Shown: positions 9,237 through 17,577, counted from the stretch's first letter. The stretch: DNA of 61,243 nucleotides from JAQVEM01 sp964616545 (GCA_964616545.1 CAZTUA010000048.1:1-61243); one strand, 5' to 3'. Numbers and translations are program-made. The notes: generated from the sequence alone by a model not told the origin.

Positions 9237-10841
9237 TTATTTAAACTTGTAAATAGACCCATCCCCTGTGTCTTCAACAGTAGTTAATTTATAGTTATCT
9301 ACCAATTCTTTTTCTTCTGCCAAATAGTATTTTCCTAAATCAAATAAAACAATTAAGCCATTATTTTCTCTTATTTCTTCCATAGTTTTATTTAGCTCCC
9401 GGGTATATGTCAGGTTCTCTTTTTTTGTTTTTATATTTAGCTTTGCCGGGAAAGGATTGGTATTTCTGTCCAAAAAATAATAAATAGCATAAGGATCGTT
9501 TGTGTAAATTTCTTCAGTAATAGGAATACTTTCCAGTTTGTTTATAGTATCTGATTCCAGCCACTCTTTACTGTTATAACCATAACTTTTACCCTGGTAG
9601 ATATCTTTTATAAAAAATACATTGATTATAAGGGAGAAAACAATAAATATTTCACAGAATATAAGAGCAGCAAATTTTACTGCTCTTTTATCTTCAAAAA
9701 AATCCAGTGATATCTTAATAAATAAAATTATAATAATAAAAGTTGAAACAAAGACCGGTATCAAAGCTCTGCCATCAAATCTTATATCGTTATAAAAAAA
9801 TATTTTGGCAGATAGGTAGGAAAAAATATAGAAAAATGTAAAAATTGAAAAAATATTAATTACCCCAGAGCTAAGTTTATAGGAATCATTTATATCTGTA
9901 TCTGCTTTTTTTCTCTTTATGGAAATAAATATTAATGTGGAAATAACTGTGATTAGAATTATTACCAGTAAAACAATGCTAAATCTTAAAGGAGCTAAAA
10001 AATAGAGATGAAACCATATAGATACTGTTTCTATTATTTCTTTTAAAGTATCAAGTTTTAAAGAATGAATCAGGAACTCTGATGTAGCATATCCAAAAAT
10101 AAATTTATTTTTTAAATTCCATATCAAAGATGGTAATAACCCTATAGCCCCCAAAAAAACACTATAAGAGATTCTATTTTTTATTTTTAATTTACTGAAA
10201 AATAAGATAGCAACTACGCCTGTAGCAATTAATGAAATGCCAACTGTTCTCGTAAAAAAAGCCAGGCTAAAACTTAATGATGAAATAAAGAAATTATAAA
10301 TTTTACTGTTTTTTAAAAAACAAAACAAAAAATAAAAACCGAGTAAACTGAAAAACAAAAATAGGGGCTCTGACCAGACGTAAAAGTGAACCTGAATCAT
10401 ATGTATGGATCCAATAAAAATAATTGAAGAAAATATTACAAATAATAAAGATTTTGTATATTTTCTTATAATTAATAATATTAAAGCTATATTGGCGCCA
10501 AATAAAATGGCATTAATCCATCTTGCGGATTCAACTAAATTAAAATTTAAAAATCCAGGTATTGATATTACGAATGGAAATAAAGGTGGCCAGGGAAATA
10601 CATTATATAATTCACCGTCTCGGAGGGGCAAAAATAAATTTAGTTGATTTCCTTCTGAATCAAGAAGTATGCTTAAACCATTACCGTTCAACATATTCCT
10701 TACGCCAGCTATATATACAACTGAATCCTCTGATATGCCGGGACCATACCTGGAAGTAACAAAAATCATTAATGCAGTGCTTGCTAATGTAAAAAAGATA
10801 ATTACAAATATTGAATATTTAAAATATTTTGTCTTATCCAT
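9237..10841 (-). CDS. PMT/ArnT-like membrane glycosyltransferase
   Basis: 534 residues. A first membrane segment (about 10-29) is followed by the external loop GPGISEDSVVYIAGVRNML with an ED pair, as in the catalytic first loop of PMT/ArnT-type (GT-C fold) glycosyltransferases. Nine or more further membrane segments follow, with a soluble C-terminal part of about 110 residues. Such enzymes transfer sugars from polyprenyl-phosphate donors to lipids or proteins on the outer face of the membrane. Sequence is very AT-rich compared with neighbours. Its divergent neighbour at 11121 is an LtaS-like envelope enzyme, so a cell-envelope role is plausible but not shown. Confidence 0.65.
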   Translation of the reverse strand: MDKTKYFKYSIFVIIFFTLASTALMIFVTSRYGPGISEDSVVYIAGVRNMLNGNGLSILLDSEGNQLNLFLPLRDGELYNVFPWPPLFPFVISIPGFLNFNLVESARWINAILFGANIALILLIIRKYTKSLLFVIFSSIIFIGSIHMIQVHFYVWSEPLFLFFSLLGFYFLFCFLKNSKIYNFFISSLSFSLAFFTRTVGISLIATGVVAILFFSKLKIKNRISYSVFLGAIGLLPSLIWNLKNKFIFGYATSEFLIHSLKLDTLKEIIETVSIWFHLYFLAPLRFSIVLLVIILITVISTLIFISIKRKKADTDINDSYKLSSGVINIFSIFTFFYIFSYLSAKIFFYNDIRFDGRALIPVFVSTFIIIILFIKISLDFFEDKRAVKFAALIFCEIFIVFSLIINVFFIKDIYQGKSYGYNSKEWLESDTINKLESIPITEEIYTNDPYAIYYFLDRNTNPFPAKLNIKTKKENLTYTRELNKTMEEIRENNGLIVLFDLGKYYLAEEKELVDNYKLTTVEDTGDGSIYKFK

Positions 10842-11120
10842 TTTACTTTGTGATAATTCTAATAAAATTTATTTATAGAGAATATGTTAAACCATTTATG
10901 TATTAATACAAGTATGAAAATTATGTTCAGGAACTCTGTAATATGACCTTTATTTTAAAACAATTAATTTTCCATTCAATTTCTTTTCTTAATTCAAAAA
11001 CTACTTGATTAACTCATTTTTTTTAGATACCTTAATAAAAAAAAGGATATTAAAATATTTTGTATGTAGTAGAATAAGTGATTTGAAAAGAAATCTTTAC
11101 CTGAGGAGAAGGCATCAATT

Positions 11121-12851
11121 ATGGTTGAAATGAGTAAACCTATAGTATCCTTTAAAGAAAAGTTTTTTATGCCGACTCCCTACTCCCATCTCCTGGCATG
11201 CCTGATTTTATTGTATTTGTATGCTTCTGTTTTCTCCTGCCTGCTGCCTGCAGGTATTAACCAAATATTTATGTACTGGCTGATTGGCCTGCTCCCCATA
11301 CCGACAGCTCTTCTCTTCTGTGTTGTGATTTATTTAAGGCACAGAGAACAAAAAGATATTAAAATAACAGACAGACAGCCGGCATTTGATATAAAAGACC
11401 TGCCATTGCTCCTGCTTCCTATGACACCAATTGCCAGGTACATTTTGCTGAATATGGATGTTCTGACAGTTTTCCAGGGAGTGCTTGTTTTTTTAATGTT
11501 TTTATTCCTCGCTTTTGTTTTATCCTTTGTTATACCAGCAGCTTTTCGCGTTACAGGATCAAAAACTTTTTTAACGATGACAGGGCTTTCTTTTTCGTTA
11601 GTTATTTTCAATATGGCCGCTCTGGCCTCTGATTATAGCTGGAACCGGGCTGGCAGAATTGGAATACAGCTGTCTGTATTGTTGCTGGCAGCTCTTATTC
11701 CAGCAATAATATATTTTAAATCAAGAGAATTTCTCAATATTGCTGTCATAATATTCTTTGTGACAGGAGTAATTTTTACCGGCGGCACGGCTACTGAGGT
11801 ACCGGCGGCTTTAGAAGAATCAGATTTATACGAAATGGTTACAGGCAGAGAACCAGCCTATAGACCTGACATATTTCTTTTAGTATATGAGTCATATGTT
11901 GAAAATGAAACCATGCTCCAGTATGGTATTGACAATAGCGGGCAGGAAGAATTTCTGATAAATAATGGTTTTCATATCTATAGAGGCAATTGGACCGTAG
12001 GAGCTGATACCCTGACTTCAATGGACAGTATTCTAAATGTTTCAAAATCTGCAGGAACGCGCACGGGAACTTCCGGAAATGGAGCGGTTCAAAATATTTT
12101 GGAGGGAGCCGGTTATAAAACCTACGGAATATTCAGAAGTGATTATCTTACCCGCGGGGCTGATACTTTTTATGACTACACGTTTCCCATGCCCGCAGGT
12201 ATGTCGCTGCTGCTACCCAGACAAATACTTGAGGGACAATTTAGATTTGATGCGGGATTTGACGAGGTATATTATCCGGATTATCTCTCGGAGAAAAGAT
12301 CAATACTGGCAGAAAGCAGCAACAGTCCGATATTTTTATATACACACAATAGGTATCCTGACCACAGTCAGAATTCCGGGAAAGCTTTAGGCAATGAGGT
12401 AGAACTATATAAGGAAGGCCTGGCAAAGGCTAACGAAGAAATGCGTGAAGATATAAGAATCACTGAAAAATATAACCCTGACGCAATTATTATTGTCTGC
12501 GGAGACCACGGACCTTACCTGACCAAGAATTGTACCCTCACGGGAAGAAACGACCGGTATCATATAAGTGAGATTACCCGGCTGGATATACAGGATAGAT
12601 ATGGCAGTTTTCTGGCCATCAGGTGGCCTGAAGAAGCAGATGTTAACCATGAAGACATTGATATATTACAGGATATATTCCCCGTTATTTTTGCATGGAT
12701 GTATGATGATCCTGCCATCTTAAAAACAAGAATAGAACAAATAAGTATTGGCGCAAATAAGGTAACAAGCGGCGCGCTTGTAAGAAACGGCATCATTAAA
12801 GGCGGCGTGGATGACGGTAAACCACTTTTTAAGTCCACTAAAGAAAAATAA
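11121..12851 (+). CDS. LtaS-like sulfatase-fold membrane protein
   Basis: 576 residues: about five N-terminal membrane segments (about 18-215), then an extracytoplasmic alkaline-phosphatase/sulfatase-fold domain. That domain starts at PDIFLLVYESYVENETM. TLTSMDSIL probably carries the nucleophile region, and YTHNRYPDHS and IIVCGDHGP are metal-binding blocks. This architecture is that of lipoteichoic acid synthases and related phosphoglycerol or phosphoethanolamine transferases. A Gly-Ala-rich stretch and the loose active-site match leave the exact reaction open. GAGGAGAAGG upstream of the ATG at 11121 is a good ribosome binding site. Confidence 0.75.
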   Translation: MVEMSKPIVSFKEKFFMPTPYSHLLACLILLYLYASVFSCLLPAGINQIFMYWLIGLLPIPTALLFCVVIYLRHREQKDIKITDRQPAFDIKDLPLLLLPMTPIARYILLNMDVLTVFQGVLVFLMFLFLAFVLSFVIPAAFRVTGSKTFLTMTGLSFSLVIFNMAALASDYSWNRAGRIGIQLSVLLLAALIPAIIYFKSREFLNIAVIIFFVTGVIFTGGTATEVPAALEESDLYEMVTGREPAYRPDIFLLVYESYVENETMLQYGIDNSGQEEFLINNGFHIYRGNWTVGADTLTSMDSILNVSKSAGTRTGTSGNGAVQNILEGAGYKTYGIFRSDYLTRGADTFYDYTFPMPAGMSLLLPRQILEGQFRFDAGFDEVYYPDYLSEKRSILAESSNSPIFLYTHNRYPDHSQNSGKALGNEVELYKEGLAKANEEMREDIRITEKYNPDAIIIVCGDHGPYLTKNCTLTGRNDRYHISEITRLDIQDRYGSFLAIRWPEEADVNHEDIDILQDIFPVIFAWMYDDPAILKTRIEQISIGANKVTSGALVRNGIIKGGVDDGKPLFKSTKEK

Positions 12852-13365
12852 TTCTATTTTAGAGAGGATAAAAAAGTTTATATCAGTCGCGCTTATTTAA
12901 TGATTATAGCAGTATAGTTGAGGATTTATTTAAGGCTAAATATCTTTTTTATATTTTTAATCGGCAGATAAATATTATTATATAATACAGCTGTAATTGT
13001 TTTACAGGCTATAGGATGTCATGTTTGGTTATAAATCCAGGTAGTTATTGATATACTTTGCTATAAGTAATTAATATTAAAAATATTCTTTAGGAGTTGA
13101 AATGGCAATTATAAACAGTGCCACAAAGGAGATATTTTTAAGCAAAGTAAAGGATTTTAAGTTTGATTACGGAAAGATCTGAAAGGTTAAAAATTCAATG
13201 TTAGTATATATCTGGGTATAATTATTTAACTATTTATTTTGGCTTAAAATTGAGAAAAGAGGTTTGTTCGTATAGGATTGATATTTATTTTATTAAATTG
13301 AATCATCTGGTATATTAAATTAAGATACAGCATTTATAAATTACAGCTAATAGGAAAAAGAAGAA
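12852..13365 (+). other. Gene-poor AT-rich gap with one very short ORF
   Basis: No full-length gene was found in this 514-bp stretch. The only candidate is a 26-codon ORF (13102-13182, listed separately) with a good ribosome binding site. The rest is low-complexity AT-rich sequence. It marks the left edge of the accessory region. Confidence 0.6.
13102..13182 (+). CDS. 26-residue ORF, possible remnant
   Basis: ATG at 13102 follows TAGGAGTTGAA, a proper ribosome binding site, and the frame runs 26 codons to TGA. The peptide starts MAIINSATKEIFLSKV, loosely like the start of MglA-type small GTPases (MxFINxxxKEIxxKIV), but the P-loop that should follow is absent. It may be the stump of a deleted gene or a chance ORF. 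Confidence 0.25.
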   Translation: MAIINSATKEIFLSKVKDFKFDYGKI

Positions 13366-14622
13366 TTGGAAAAAACAAAAGAATTCCTCAGTCTACTTTT
13401 TGATCGGGCCCCTGTCGGCTATTACATAAATGATTTAAGGGGTAATTTTATAGACGGCAATATTGCTACTGAAAAGATAACAGGATATAAAAAAGAAGAA
13501 TTAATAGGGAAAAACTTTTTAAAGCTGAAACTACTTGATAAAAAAGATATTCTTAAAGCTACTAAAATGCTTGGCAGAAATCTTTTAAAAAAGCCCACCG
13601 GGCCTGACGAATTTACGCTTATTAGAAAAGATGGCACCAGAATAATTACAGAGATTAGCACTCACCCGGTCAAAGTGGGTAATAATATTTTTGTTCTTGG
13701 CATTGCACGGGATATAACTGAGATAAAAAAAGCCCAGCAGAAAATAGTCCGGTCAGAGGAAAAGTTCAGGACAATATTTAATAGTGCTAATGACTGCATG
13801 ATTATACATGATTTTGAAGGCAGTGTTCTTGAAATAAATGATAAGGCATGCAGCCGCTTTAACTATAAGAGGGAGGAGATTTTAAATAAGAAAATGTACC
13901 GTCCGGAGACTCTTGAATATCTAAAAAAGTTCAATGAACTAAAAAATAAATTAATTAAAAAAAGAAACCTTGTATTTGAGACAATCATTCCATTAAAAGA
14001 TAAGCATGAAATCCCGGTGGAGATTAGCAGTAAAATTATTAACTATGATGATAAAAAAGTAATTCTAAGTATTTCAAGAGATATTACCGAGAGGAAAAAA
14101 ATCGAAAAGCTTATGAAAGATCTTGCCTACAGGGATGCTCTTACTGATTTACCAAACAGGCTGCTTTTTGAAGAGCAGTTTAAGCTTATGAAGGAAAACT
14201 CTCTGAGAAACAAAAAAAGGTTTGCGCTGATGATGACTGATCTCGACCATTTCAAAGAAGTTAATGATACGCTCGGCCATGGTATAGGAGACAGGCTGTT
14301 AAAAAGCGTAGCCAAACGCTTTAGAGATATTCTCAGAAAACAGGACGTAGTTGCAAGGGTAGGCGGTGATGAATTCTTAATACTTATACCGGATATAAAG
14401 AATGGAGAAGATGCAGAAAAAGTAGCGGATAAAATCGTAAAAGGTTTCAGAAAAAAATTTATTATATCCAATCACAGAATAAACATTACTTTAAGTATGG
14501 GAATTTCTATCTTTCCTGATCACAGCACTGATGATAATGCATTGATAAAAAAAGCTGATATTGCAATGTATGCTGTAAAAAATTCTGAAAGAAATAACTA
14601 TAGGCTTTTTGGCAAAAATTGA
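13366..14622 (+). CDS. PAS-PAS-GGDEF diguanylate cyclase
   Basis: 418 residues, no membrane segment, so a cytoplasmic sensor. The first PAS domain is about 6-118 (ending ILGIARDITEIK). The second is about 127-243 (ending SISRDITERKK). The GGDEF domain is about 250-416. The active-site signature ARVGGDEF is intact, and an RxxD (RKQD) five residues before it matches the product-inhibition I-site. The protein should therefore make cyclic di-GMP in response to a cytoplasmic signal. The start is TTG at 13366, preceded by AGGAAAAAG. No c-di-GMP effector was recognised in the window. Confidence 0.9.
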   Translation: MEKTKEFLSLLFDRAPVGYYINDLRGNFIDGNIATEKITGYKKEELIGKNFLKLKLLDKKDILKATKMLGRNLLKKPTGPDEFTLIRKDGTRIITEISTHPVKVGNNIFVLGIARDITEIKKAQQKIVRSEEKFRTIFNSANDCMIIHDFEGSVLEINDKACSRFNYKREEILNKKMYRPETLEYLKKFNELKNKLIKKRNLVFETIIPLKDKHEIPVEISSKIINYDDKKVILSISRDITERKKIEKLMKDLAYRDALTDLPNRLLFEEQFKLMKENSLRNKKRFALMMTDLDHFKEVNDTLGHGIGDRLLKSVAKRFRDILRKQDVVARVGGDEFLILIPDIKNGEDAEKVADKIVKGFRKKFIISNHRINITLSMGISIFPDHSTDDNALIKKADIAMYAVKNSERNNYRLFGKN

Positions 14623-14712
14623 AATTTACCGGAATGGACTTCTAAATTCTTAATTCAAATCCATATATAATTTGCCCTATCTGACGAAAGACTTAGCAAT
14701 AAGTTGTAAATA

Positions 14713-14745
14713 GTTGCATCATATATTTTTATGCAACCATATAAT
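14713..14745 (+). promoter_or_regulatory. Promoter with inverted repeat before the ParD-like remnant
   Basis: The perfect arms GTTGCAT (14713-14719) and ATGCAAC (14731-14737) flank a TATAAT -10 box at 14740-14745, followed by AAGGAG and the ATG at 14767. A palindrome at the promoter is what an autoregulated antitoxin gene usually carries. Confidence 0.5.
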
Positions 14746-14766
14746 TAGTAAGGAGATGTAATATTA

Positions 14767-14856
14767 ATGGGTACAGCAATAAAAATCTCAAAGGAAATTG
14801 AAGATGAAGCAAAAATGTCGGCCAAAGTATCGGGGGAGATCTATAGCTGGTCATAG
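14767..14856 (+). pseudogene. ParD-like antitoxin, frameshifted and truncated
   Basis: The ATG at 14767 has a good ribosome binding site. It opens MGTAIKISKEIEDEAKMSAKVSG, the N-terminus of the small ParD-like antitoxins that carry one ribbon-helix-helix. The frame then goes EIYSWS-stop. In the +1 frame the expected continuation RSIAG is visible directly after the SG. One extra G in the run of five at 14832-14836 therefore explains the break. Beyond RSIAG the sequence turns into one of the repeat tails of this region (14847-14924). The gene is dead, and no cognate toxin is attached. Confidence 0.55.
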
Positions 14857-14924
14857 CGGAGGAAGTCAGGACCGCAATCGCATGCTCAGATAAGATTATT
14901 TATATACACGAATTGGGTTTCTAA
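14847..14924 (+). repeat. Repeat tail copy 1 (25 codons plus stop)
   Basis: This is one of three 78-bp stretches that align without gaps with 17723-17800 and 19442-19519. Each reads 25 codons ending in TAA at the same place. This one reads LVIAEEVRT...KIIYIHELGF-stop. Similarity ends at the stop, as expected for duplicated 3' ends of a gene family. No start codon belongs to the frame; an in-frame stop lies just before it. In the opposite sense its start also resembles a tRNA 3' end. Confidence 0.5.
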
Positions 14925-14930
14925 TATTGA

Positions 14931-15260
14931 TTAATCAACAAGCATTTCTTTCAAGATACTTTTTACTTTTGTAATTTCTGTCTCTTTTAAGTGTCTGGCT
15001 TTTTCTTTTAACCTTATTTTGTCGATTGTTCTTATTTGGTCCAGTACAATCCATCCGATTTTTTTTTCGAAAGTGATTTTAATTCTTGTTGGGTAACTTC
15101 TGGATTTTGTAGTCATTGGAGCAATAATAATGGTATCAATATTAAAATTCATTTCATTTGGTGAAAGAACAACACAGGGCCTGACCTTTTTTATTTCATG
15201 GCCTATTGTCGGGTTAAGGTCAACCCAAAAAATGTCATATTGGTTAATTACCATTTCCAA
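14931..15260 (-). CDS. mazF: MazF-like toxin endoribonuclease
   Basis: 109 residues of the PemK/MazF family. The N-terminal YDIFWVDLNPTIGHEIKKVRPCVVLSP has the conserved Asp-Leu-Asn-Pro, GHE and RP-VV-LS elements. The central IIIAPMTT and the C-terminal GWIVLDQIRTIDKIRL complete the family signature. Such toxins cleave mRNA, usually at specific short sequences. The start could be M1 at 15260 or M3 at 15254; either overlaps the antitoxin gene 15248-15490, giving the usual antitoxin-first, translationally coupled order on the minus strand. The key residues appear intact, so it is probably active. Confidence 0.88.
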   Translation of the reverse strand: MEMVINQYDIFWVDLNPTIGHEIKKVRPCVVLSPNEMNFNIDTIIIAPMTTKSRSYPTRIKITFEKKIGWIVLDQIRTIDKIRLKEKARHLKETEITKVKSILKEMLVD

Positions 15261-15490
15261 TCCTTATCAAAAGCGTTACCATTGTTGATTAAAAGGATGT
15301 CTTCATTATTTTTGTGCATATTCTCAAAACTTTTATTCCAACCTGTACGAGGTTCTTTTACTGCCGTAATTATTATTTTCTTATTAACTACTTGTATTTC
15401 AACTTCATTATCTAATTCACATTCTTTAATTATACTCGAGTTTATCCTGACTCCTTTTGAATTTCCAATTTTTATTAAATTTGATTTCAT
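15248..15490 (-). CDS. mazE: MazE-like AbrB-type antitoxin
   Basis: 80 residues. The N-terminal half (KSNLIKIGNSKGVRINSSII and following) is an AbrB/SpoVT swapped-hairpin DNA-binding domain with the IGNSxGxRI signature of MazE. The C-terminal part (GWNKSFENMHKNNEDIL) is the usual disordered toxin-binding tail. It neutralises the MazF-like toxin encoded by the overlapping next gene and probably represses its own promoter. A 14-bp perfect palindrome lies upstream. Confidence 0.88.
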   Translation of the reverse strand: MKSNLIKIGNSKGVRINSSIIKECELDNEVEIQVVNKKIIITAVKEPRTGWNKSFENMHKNNEDILLINNGNAFDKDWKW

Positions 15491-15515
15491 CTGTTCCTCA
15501 TTTTATAGTGATTAC

Positions 15516-15554
15516 AATGTAATTACATTATATATTGAAAATATTTAATTGCAA
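15516..15554 (-). promoter_or_regulatory. mazEF promoter and palindromic operator
   Basis: On the minus strand TTGCAA (15554-15549), a 16-bp spacer and TATAAT (15532-15527) form a good promoter. A perfect 14-bp palindrome, AATGTAATTACATT (15516-15529), overlaps and follows the -10 box. This is where an AbrB-type antitoxin would bind. Confidence 0.65.
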
Positions 15555-15759
15555 GAGCGTATATTATGAGAAAAAGTCTCCTGAATTTGATGAAGTGTCA
15601 GGTTCTATAAGCCATCAAGAATTATGTTGATATACATACCGGGATGGCTGCCCCGGGTTGCGAAATTTCGAGCCGATTTTCATATAATTTAGAGGTTATT
15701 ATAAGATTGTGCTTGAAACCATTATAGGCATAAAGCACACAATGTACTATTATTAATAT

Positions 15760-16044
15760 ATGAAATATCATGCTTGGAATAATGATAAGAATGAGAAACT
15801 TAAAAAAGAAAGAGGTATTTCTTTTGAAGATGTTATTTATTATATAGAGCATGGTAAGCTAATTGCAATATTAAAACATAAAAACCAAAAGAAATACCCG
15901 GAACAAAGAATATATGTATTAGAGATAAATAATTATATATATCTTGTTACTTTTATTAAAAAGGAAAATGAAATATTTCTAAAGACTATTATTCCTAGCA
16001 GAAAGGCGACTAAAAAATATTTGGGGGTAAAAGATGAAAAATAA
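15760..16044 (+). CDS. BrnT-like toxin of a type II toxin-antitoxin pair
   Basis: 94 residues. The start KYHAWNNDKNEKLKKERGISFEDVIYYIEHGKLIAI and the middle NQKKYPEQRIYVLEINNYIYLVTFI fit the BrnT/RelE-like ribonuclease fold. Typical are W-N-xxKN-xLKKERGISFEDV and the basic strand followed by FLKTIIPSRKATKKY at the end. The downstream gene overlaps it by 11 bp and encodes a ribbon-helix-helix-like partner, giving the toxin-first order of brnTA-type loci. It likely cleaves RNA when free. No clear ribosome binding site was seen. Confidence 0.8.
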   Translation: MKYHAWNNDKNEKLKKERGISFEDVIYYIEHGKLIAILKHKNQKKYPEQRIYVLEINNYIYLVTFIKKENEIFLKTIIPSRKATKKYLGVKDEK

Positions 16045-16321
16045 ATTGGATAGTGAAGAAAAAGAAATATTAGATGATTATGAAAAAGACGAGTTTGTTG
16101 AAATTCCTGAAATGAATTCGCAAATAAAAAAACATGTAGAATATGCAAAAGCGACATTCCGAAAAGATAAAAGGATAAATATACGTATATCTCAAAAAGA
16201 TCTGGAATCCATTCAAAGAAAGGCTCTTGAAGAAGGTATCCCATACCAGACCCTGGTATCAAGTCTTATTCATAAATATATTAGTGGAAAATTTGTAGAA
16301 AAAGTTTTAGTAAAGAAATAG
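16034..16321 (+). CDS. Antitoxin partner of the BrnT-like toxin
   Basis: 95 residues. An acidic N-terminus (about 1-25) precedes RKDKRINIRISQKDLESIQRKALEEGIPYQTLVSSLIHKYISG. This is a ribbon-helix-helix DNA-binding domain of the CopG/BrnA type, with its strand INIRIS and two helices. It overlaps the toxin gene by 11 bp, so translation is coupled. It should bind and inhibit the toxin and repress the pair. All expected elements are intact. Confidence 0.82.
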   Translation: MKNKLDSEEKEILDDYEKDEFVEIPEMNSQIKKHVEYAKATFRKDKRINIRISQKDLESIQRKALEEGIPYQTLVSSLIHKYISGKFVEKVLVKK

Positions 16322-16326
16322 TTAAG

Positions 16327-16350
16327 TGGCCGGGGAGAGAAGATTTGAAT
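16327..16350 (-). repeat. tRNA T-arm-like fragment
   Basis: On the minus strand this reads ATTCAAATCTTCTCTCCCCGGCCA, like the T-loop, T-stem 3' side, acceptor 3' side and CCA of a tRNA. The rest of a tRNA is missing. It matches 16411-16440 and 21645-21669. It directly follows the antitoxin stop codon. Confidence 0.5.
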
Positions 16351-16410
16351 ATAATTAGCTTAGCATACCTTTTAATTTGCTGGTAAATTTTAATTAACGT
16401 TCCAATCAGT

Positions 16411-16440
16411 CAGCCCGGGTAGTGAAGCTTTGAACTAATT
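16411..16440 (-). repeat. tRNA T-arm-like fragment
   Basis: A second copy, about 84 bp after the first. On the minus strand AGTTCAAAGCTTC, then ACCCGGGCTG, follows the same T-loop-plus-acceptor pattern, with more changes. No D-arm or anticodon arm is present. Confidence 0.4.
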
Positions 16441-16450
16441 TTTAAATGTA

Positions 16451-16660
16451 TTAGTCTGCCTGTTCTTCTTTTTTGGTCTCTTTTACTTCTTCTTTTATTA
16501 CAATATTTCTTTTGTCCAGGAACCCTAAAATTATGCTTACAACCCCTACTCCTATTAGAGCTATTGATAACCACAAACCCATAGTCATGGCGGGAAAAAG
16601 TGTAAGGATTCCCACTACAGTTATAATTACTCCAACAATAATTAATATAACTTTACTCAT
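16451..16660 (-). CDS. Small membrane protein, 69 residues
   Basis: The start is placed at the ATG at 16660 (MSKVILIIVG). AGGGAGAT lies at ideal distance before it, inside a longer in-frame ORF that begins at 16675. Two membrane segments (about 3-21 and 27-47) are followed by a charged tail rich in Lys and Glu (about 50-69). It is the last of four tiny membrane proteins encoded on this strand between 16.4 and 17.6 kb, each with its own strong ribosome binding site. No function recognised. Confidence 0.7.
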   Translation of the reverse strand: MSKVILIIVGVIITVVGILTLFPAMTMGLWLSIALIGVGVVSIILGFLDKRNIVIKEEVKETKKEEQAD

Positions 16661-16781
16661 AAGATCTCCCTTCATCTTAATAATTTATATATAATCTCAA
16701 GTTATGATAAATATCAATTAAAATAATCTGGCATACCCAATTGAAACGCCCCTTTTACCCTTGATAAGGGGGAATATTTTC

Positions 16782-16949
16782 TTACCTGATAATAGCCAGG
16801 ATAACCATAATAATTAAAAAGACTATAAAGACGAAAAAGAGAATTTTTAGAATTCCCCAGCCTGTTTTTCCGGCTCCCCTAAAACCAAAAATACCAGAAA
16901 AAATTATCAGTACTGCTGCTATAATTGCAAGAATCCAAAAGATACTCAT
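16782..16949 (-). CDS. DUF1328-like small membrane protein, 55 residues
   Basis: Reads MSIFWILAIIAAVLIIFSGI, then FGFRGAGKTGWGILKILFFVFIVFLIIM, with two membrane segments. The G-F-x-G-A-x-x-x-G-x-x-K-I-L-F-F-V-F pattern is that of the DUF1328/YtjA family of tiny membrane proteins, which are widespread and of unknown function. AAAAGGAG precedes the ATG at the right distance. Confidence 0.75.
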   Translation of the reverse strand: MSIFWILAIIAAVLIIFSGIFGFRGAGKTGWGILKILFFVFIVFLIIMVILAIIR

Positions 16950-17061
16950 ACTTTACTCCTTTTATCTTATTGCTTTTTTACTTTTTCCCGGGTTTAAGAT
17001 GTAACCATTAACTTGCAACCTTAAATAAAAAGATTTCTATAGAAAAAACCTTTTATATCTA

Positions 17062-17130
17062 TAAACCCATAAAACCTAATGCTATGAATAGAATTCCAAG
17101 AGCTATTCCAATTTTTAACAATACCAAGAT
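17062..17130 (-). pseudogene. Possible remnant of another small membrane protein
   Basis: On the minus strand a 22-codon frame reads LVLLKIGIALGILFIALGFM and ends GL-stop, a single hydrophobic helix like those of its neighbours. It has no ATG and no ribosome binding site. It lies between two intact small membrane protein genes and may be a shortened copy. Low confidence. Confidence 0.3.
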
Positions 17131-17145
17131 TTAAGAGTTCTATTA

Positions 17146-17313
17146 TCAGAGACCTTTAAATCTTGTAGCAAGGAGCAGTAATACTGCCGATGCTAAAAAC
17201 AACCAGATGGAAAATTGAGAAAAGGAACCTACAAAATAAAGAATTATTCCTACAACTGCAAGAATCAGTGCTATCCACCAGGTTATATTAAGTGGTGCTG
17301 ATAAGTGTTTCAT
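17146..17313 (-). CDS. Small membrane protein, 55 residues
   Basis: Starts MKHLSAPLNITWWIALILAV. Two membrane segments (about 10-29 and 33-50) end in the basic tail ATRFKGL. Upstream on this strand AAGGAGGAGT is a very strong ribosome binding site. Similar short two-helix proteins occur in many anaerobes and have no assigned role. Confidence 0.7.
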   Translation of the reverse strand: MKHLSAPLNITWWIALILAVVGIILYFVGSFSQFSIWLFLASAVLLLLATRFKGL

Positions 17314-17418
17314 TTGAGTACTCCTCCTTAATATTTTTATTGCTTAGTAATTATTATAATACTTATTTTTTTCTTTTTCTTATTTAATTTTAAAATAAGG
17401 GCAGAAAAGCTAAAAACT

Positions 17419-17577
17419 TTAACGTGTTCTTATACCTATTATTAACACAAGACCGCCTACCACTATTTCCAGTATAGCGCGCCACAATGCCACATGAGCC
17501 CAGCCGAATTGAGGGAAAAGACCTAAAATTCCCACTGCCAGCAAGATAATTGCTGCAATTATTAATATCATTCTCAT
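17419..17577 (-). CDS. Small membrane protein, 52 residues
   Basis: The start is placed at the ATG at 17577 (MRMILIIAAIILLAVGILGL) because GGGAGGA lies 5 nt upstream. A longer frame from 17634 would place this site inside the gene. Two hydrophobic helices (about 3-20 and 30-49) flank PQFGWAHVALWRA. The LLAVGILGLFP segment resembles VVGILTLFP in the 69-residue protein at 16451-16660, so these two are probably related. Function unknown. Confidence 0.7.
   Translation of the reverse strand: MRMILIIAAIILLAVGILGLFPQFGWAHVALWRAILEIVVGGLVLIIGIRTR

Noticed and set aside
16327..16440. tRNA genes on the minus strand
   Set aside because: Only T-arm and acceptor-like parts are present; there is no D-arm or anticodon arm, so these are fragments at best.
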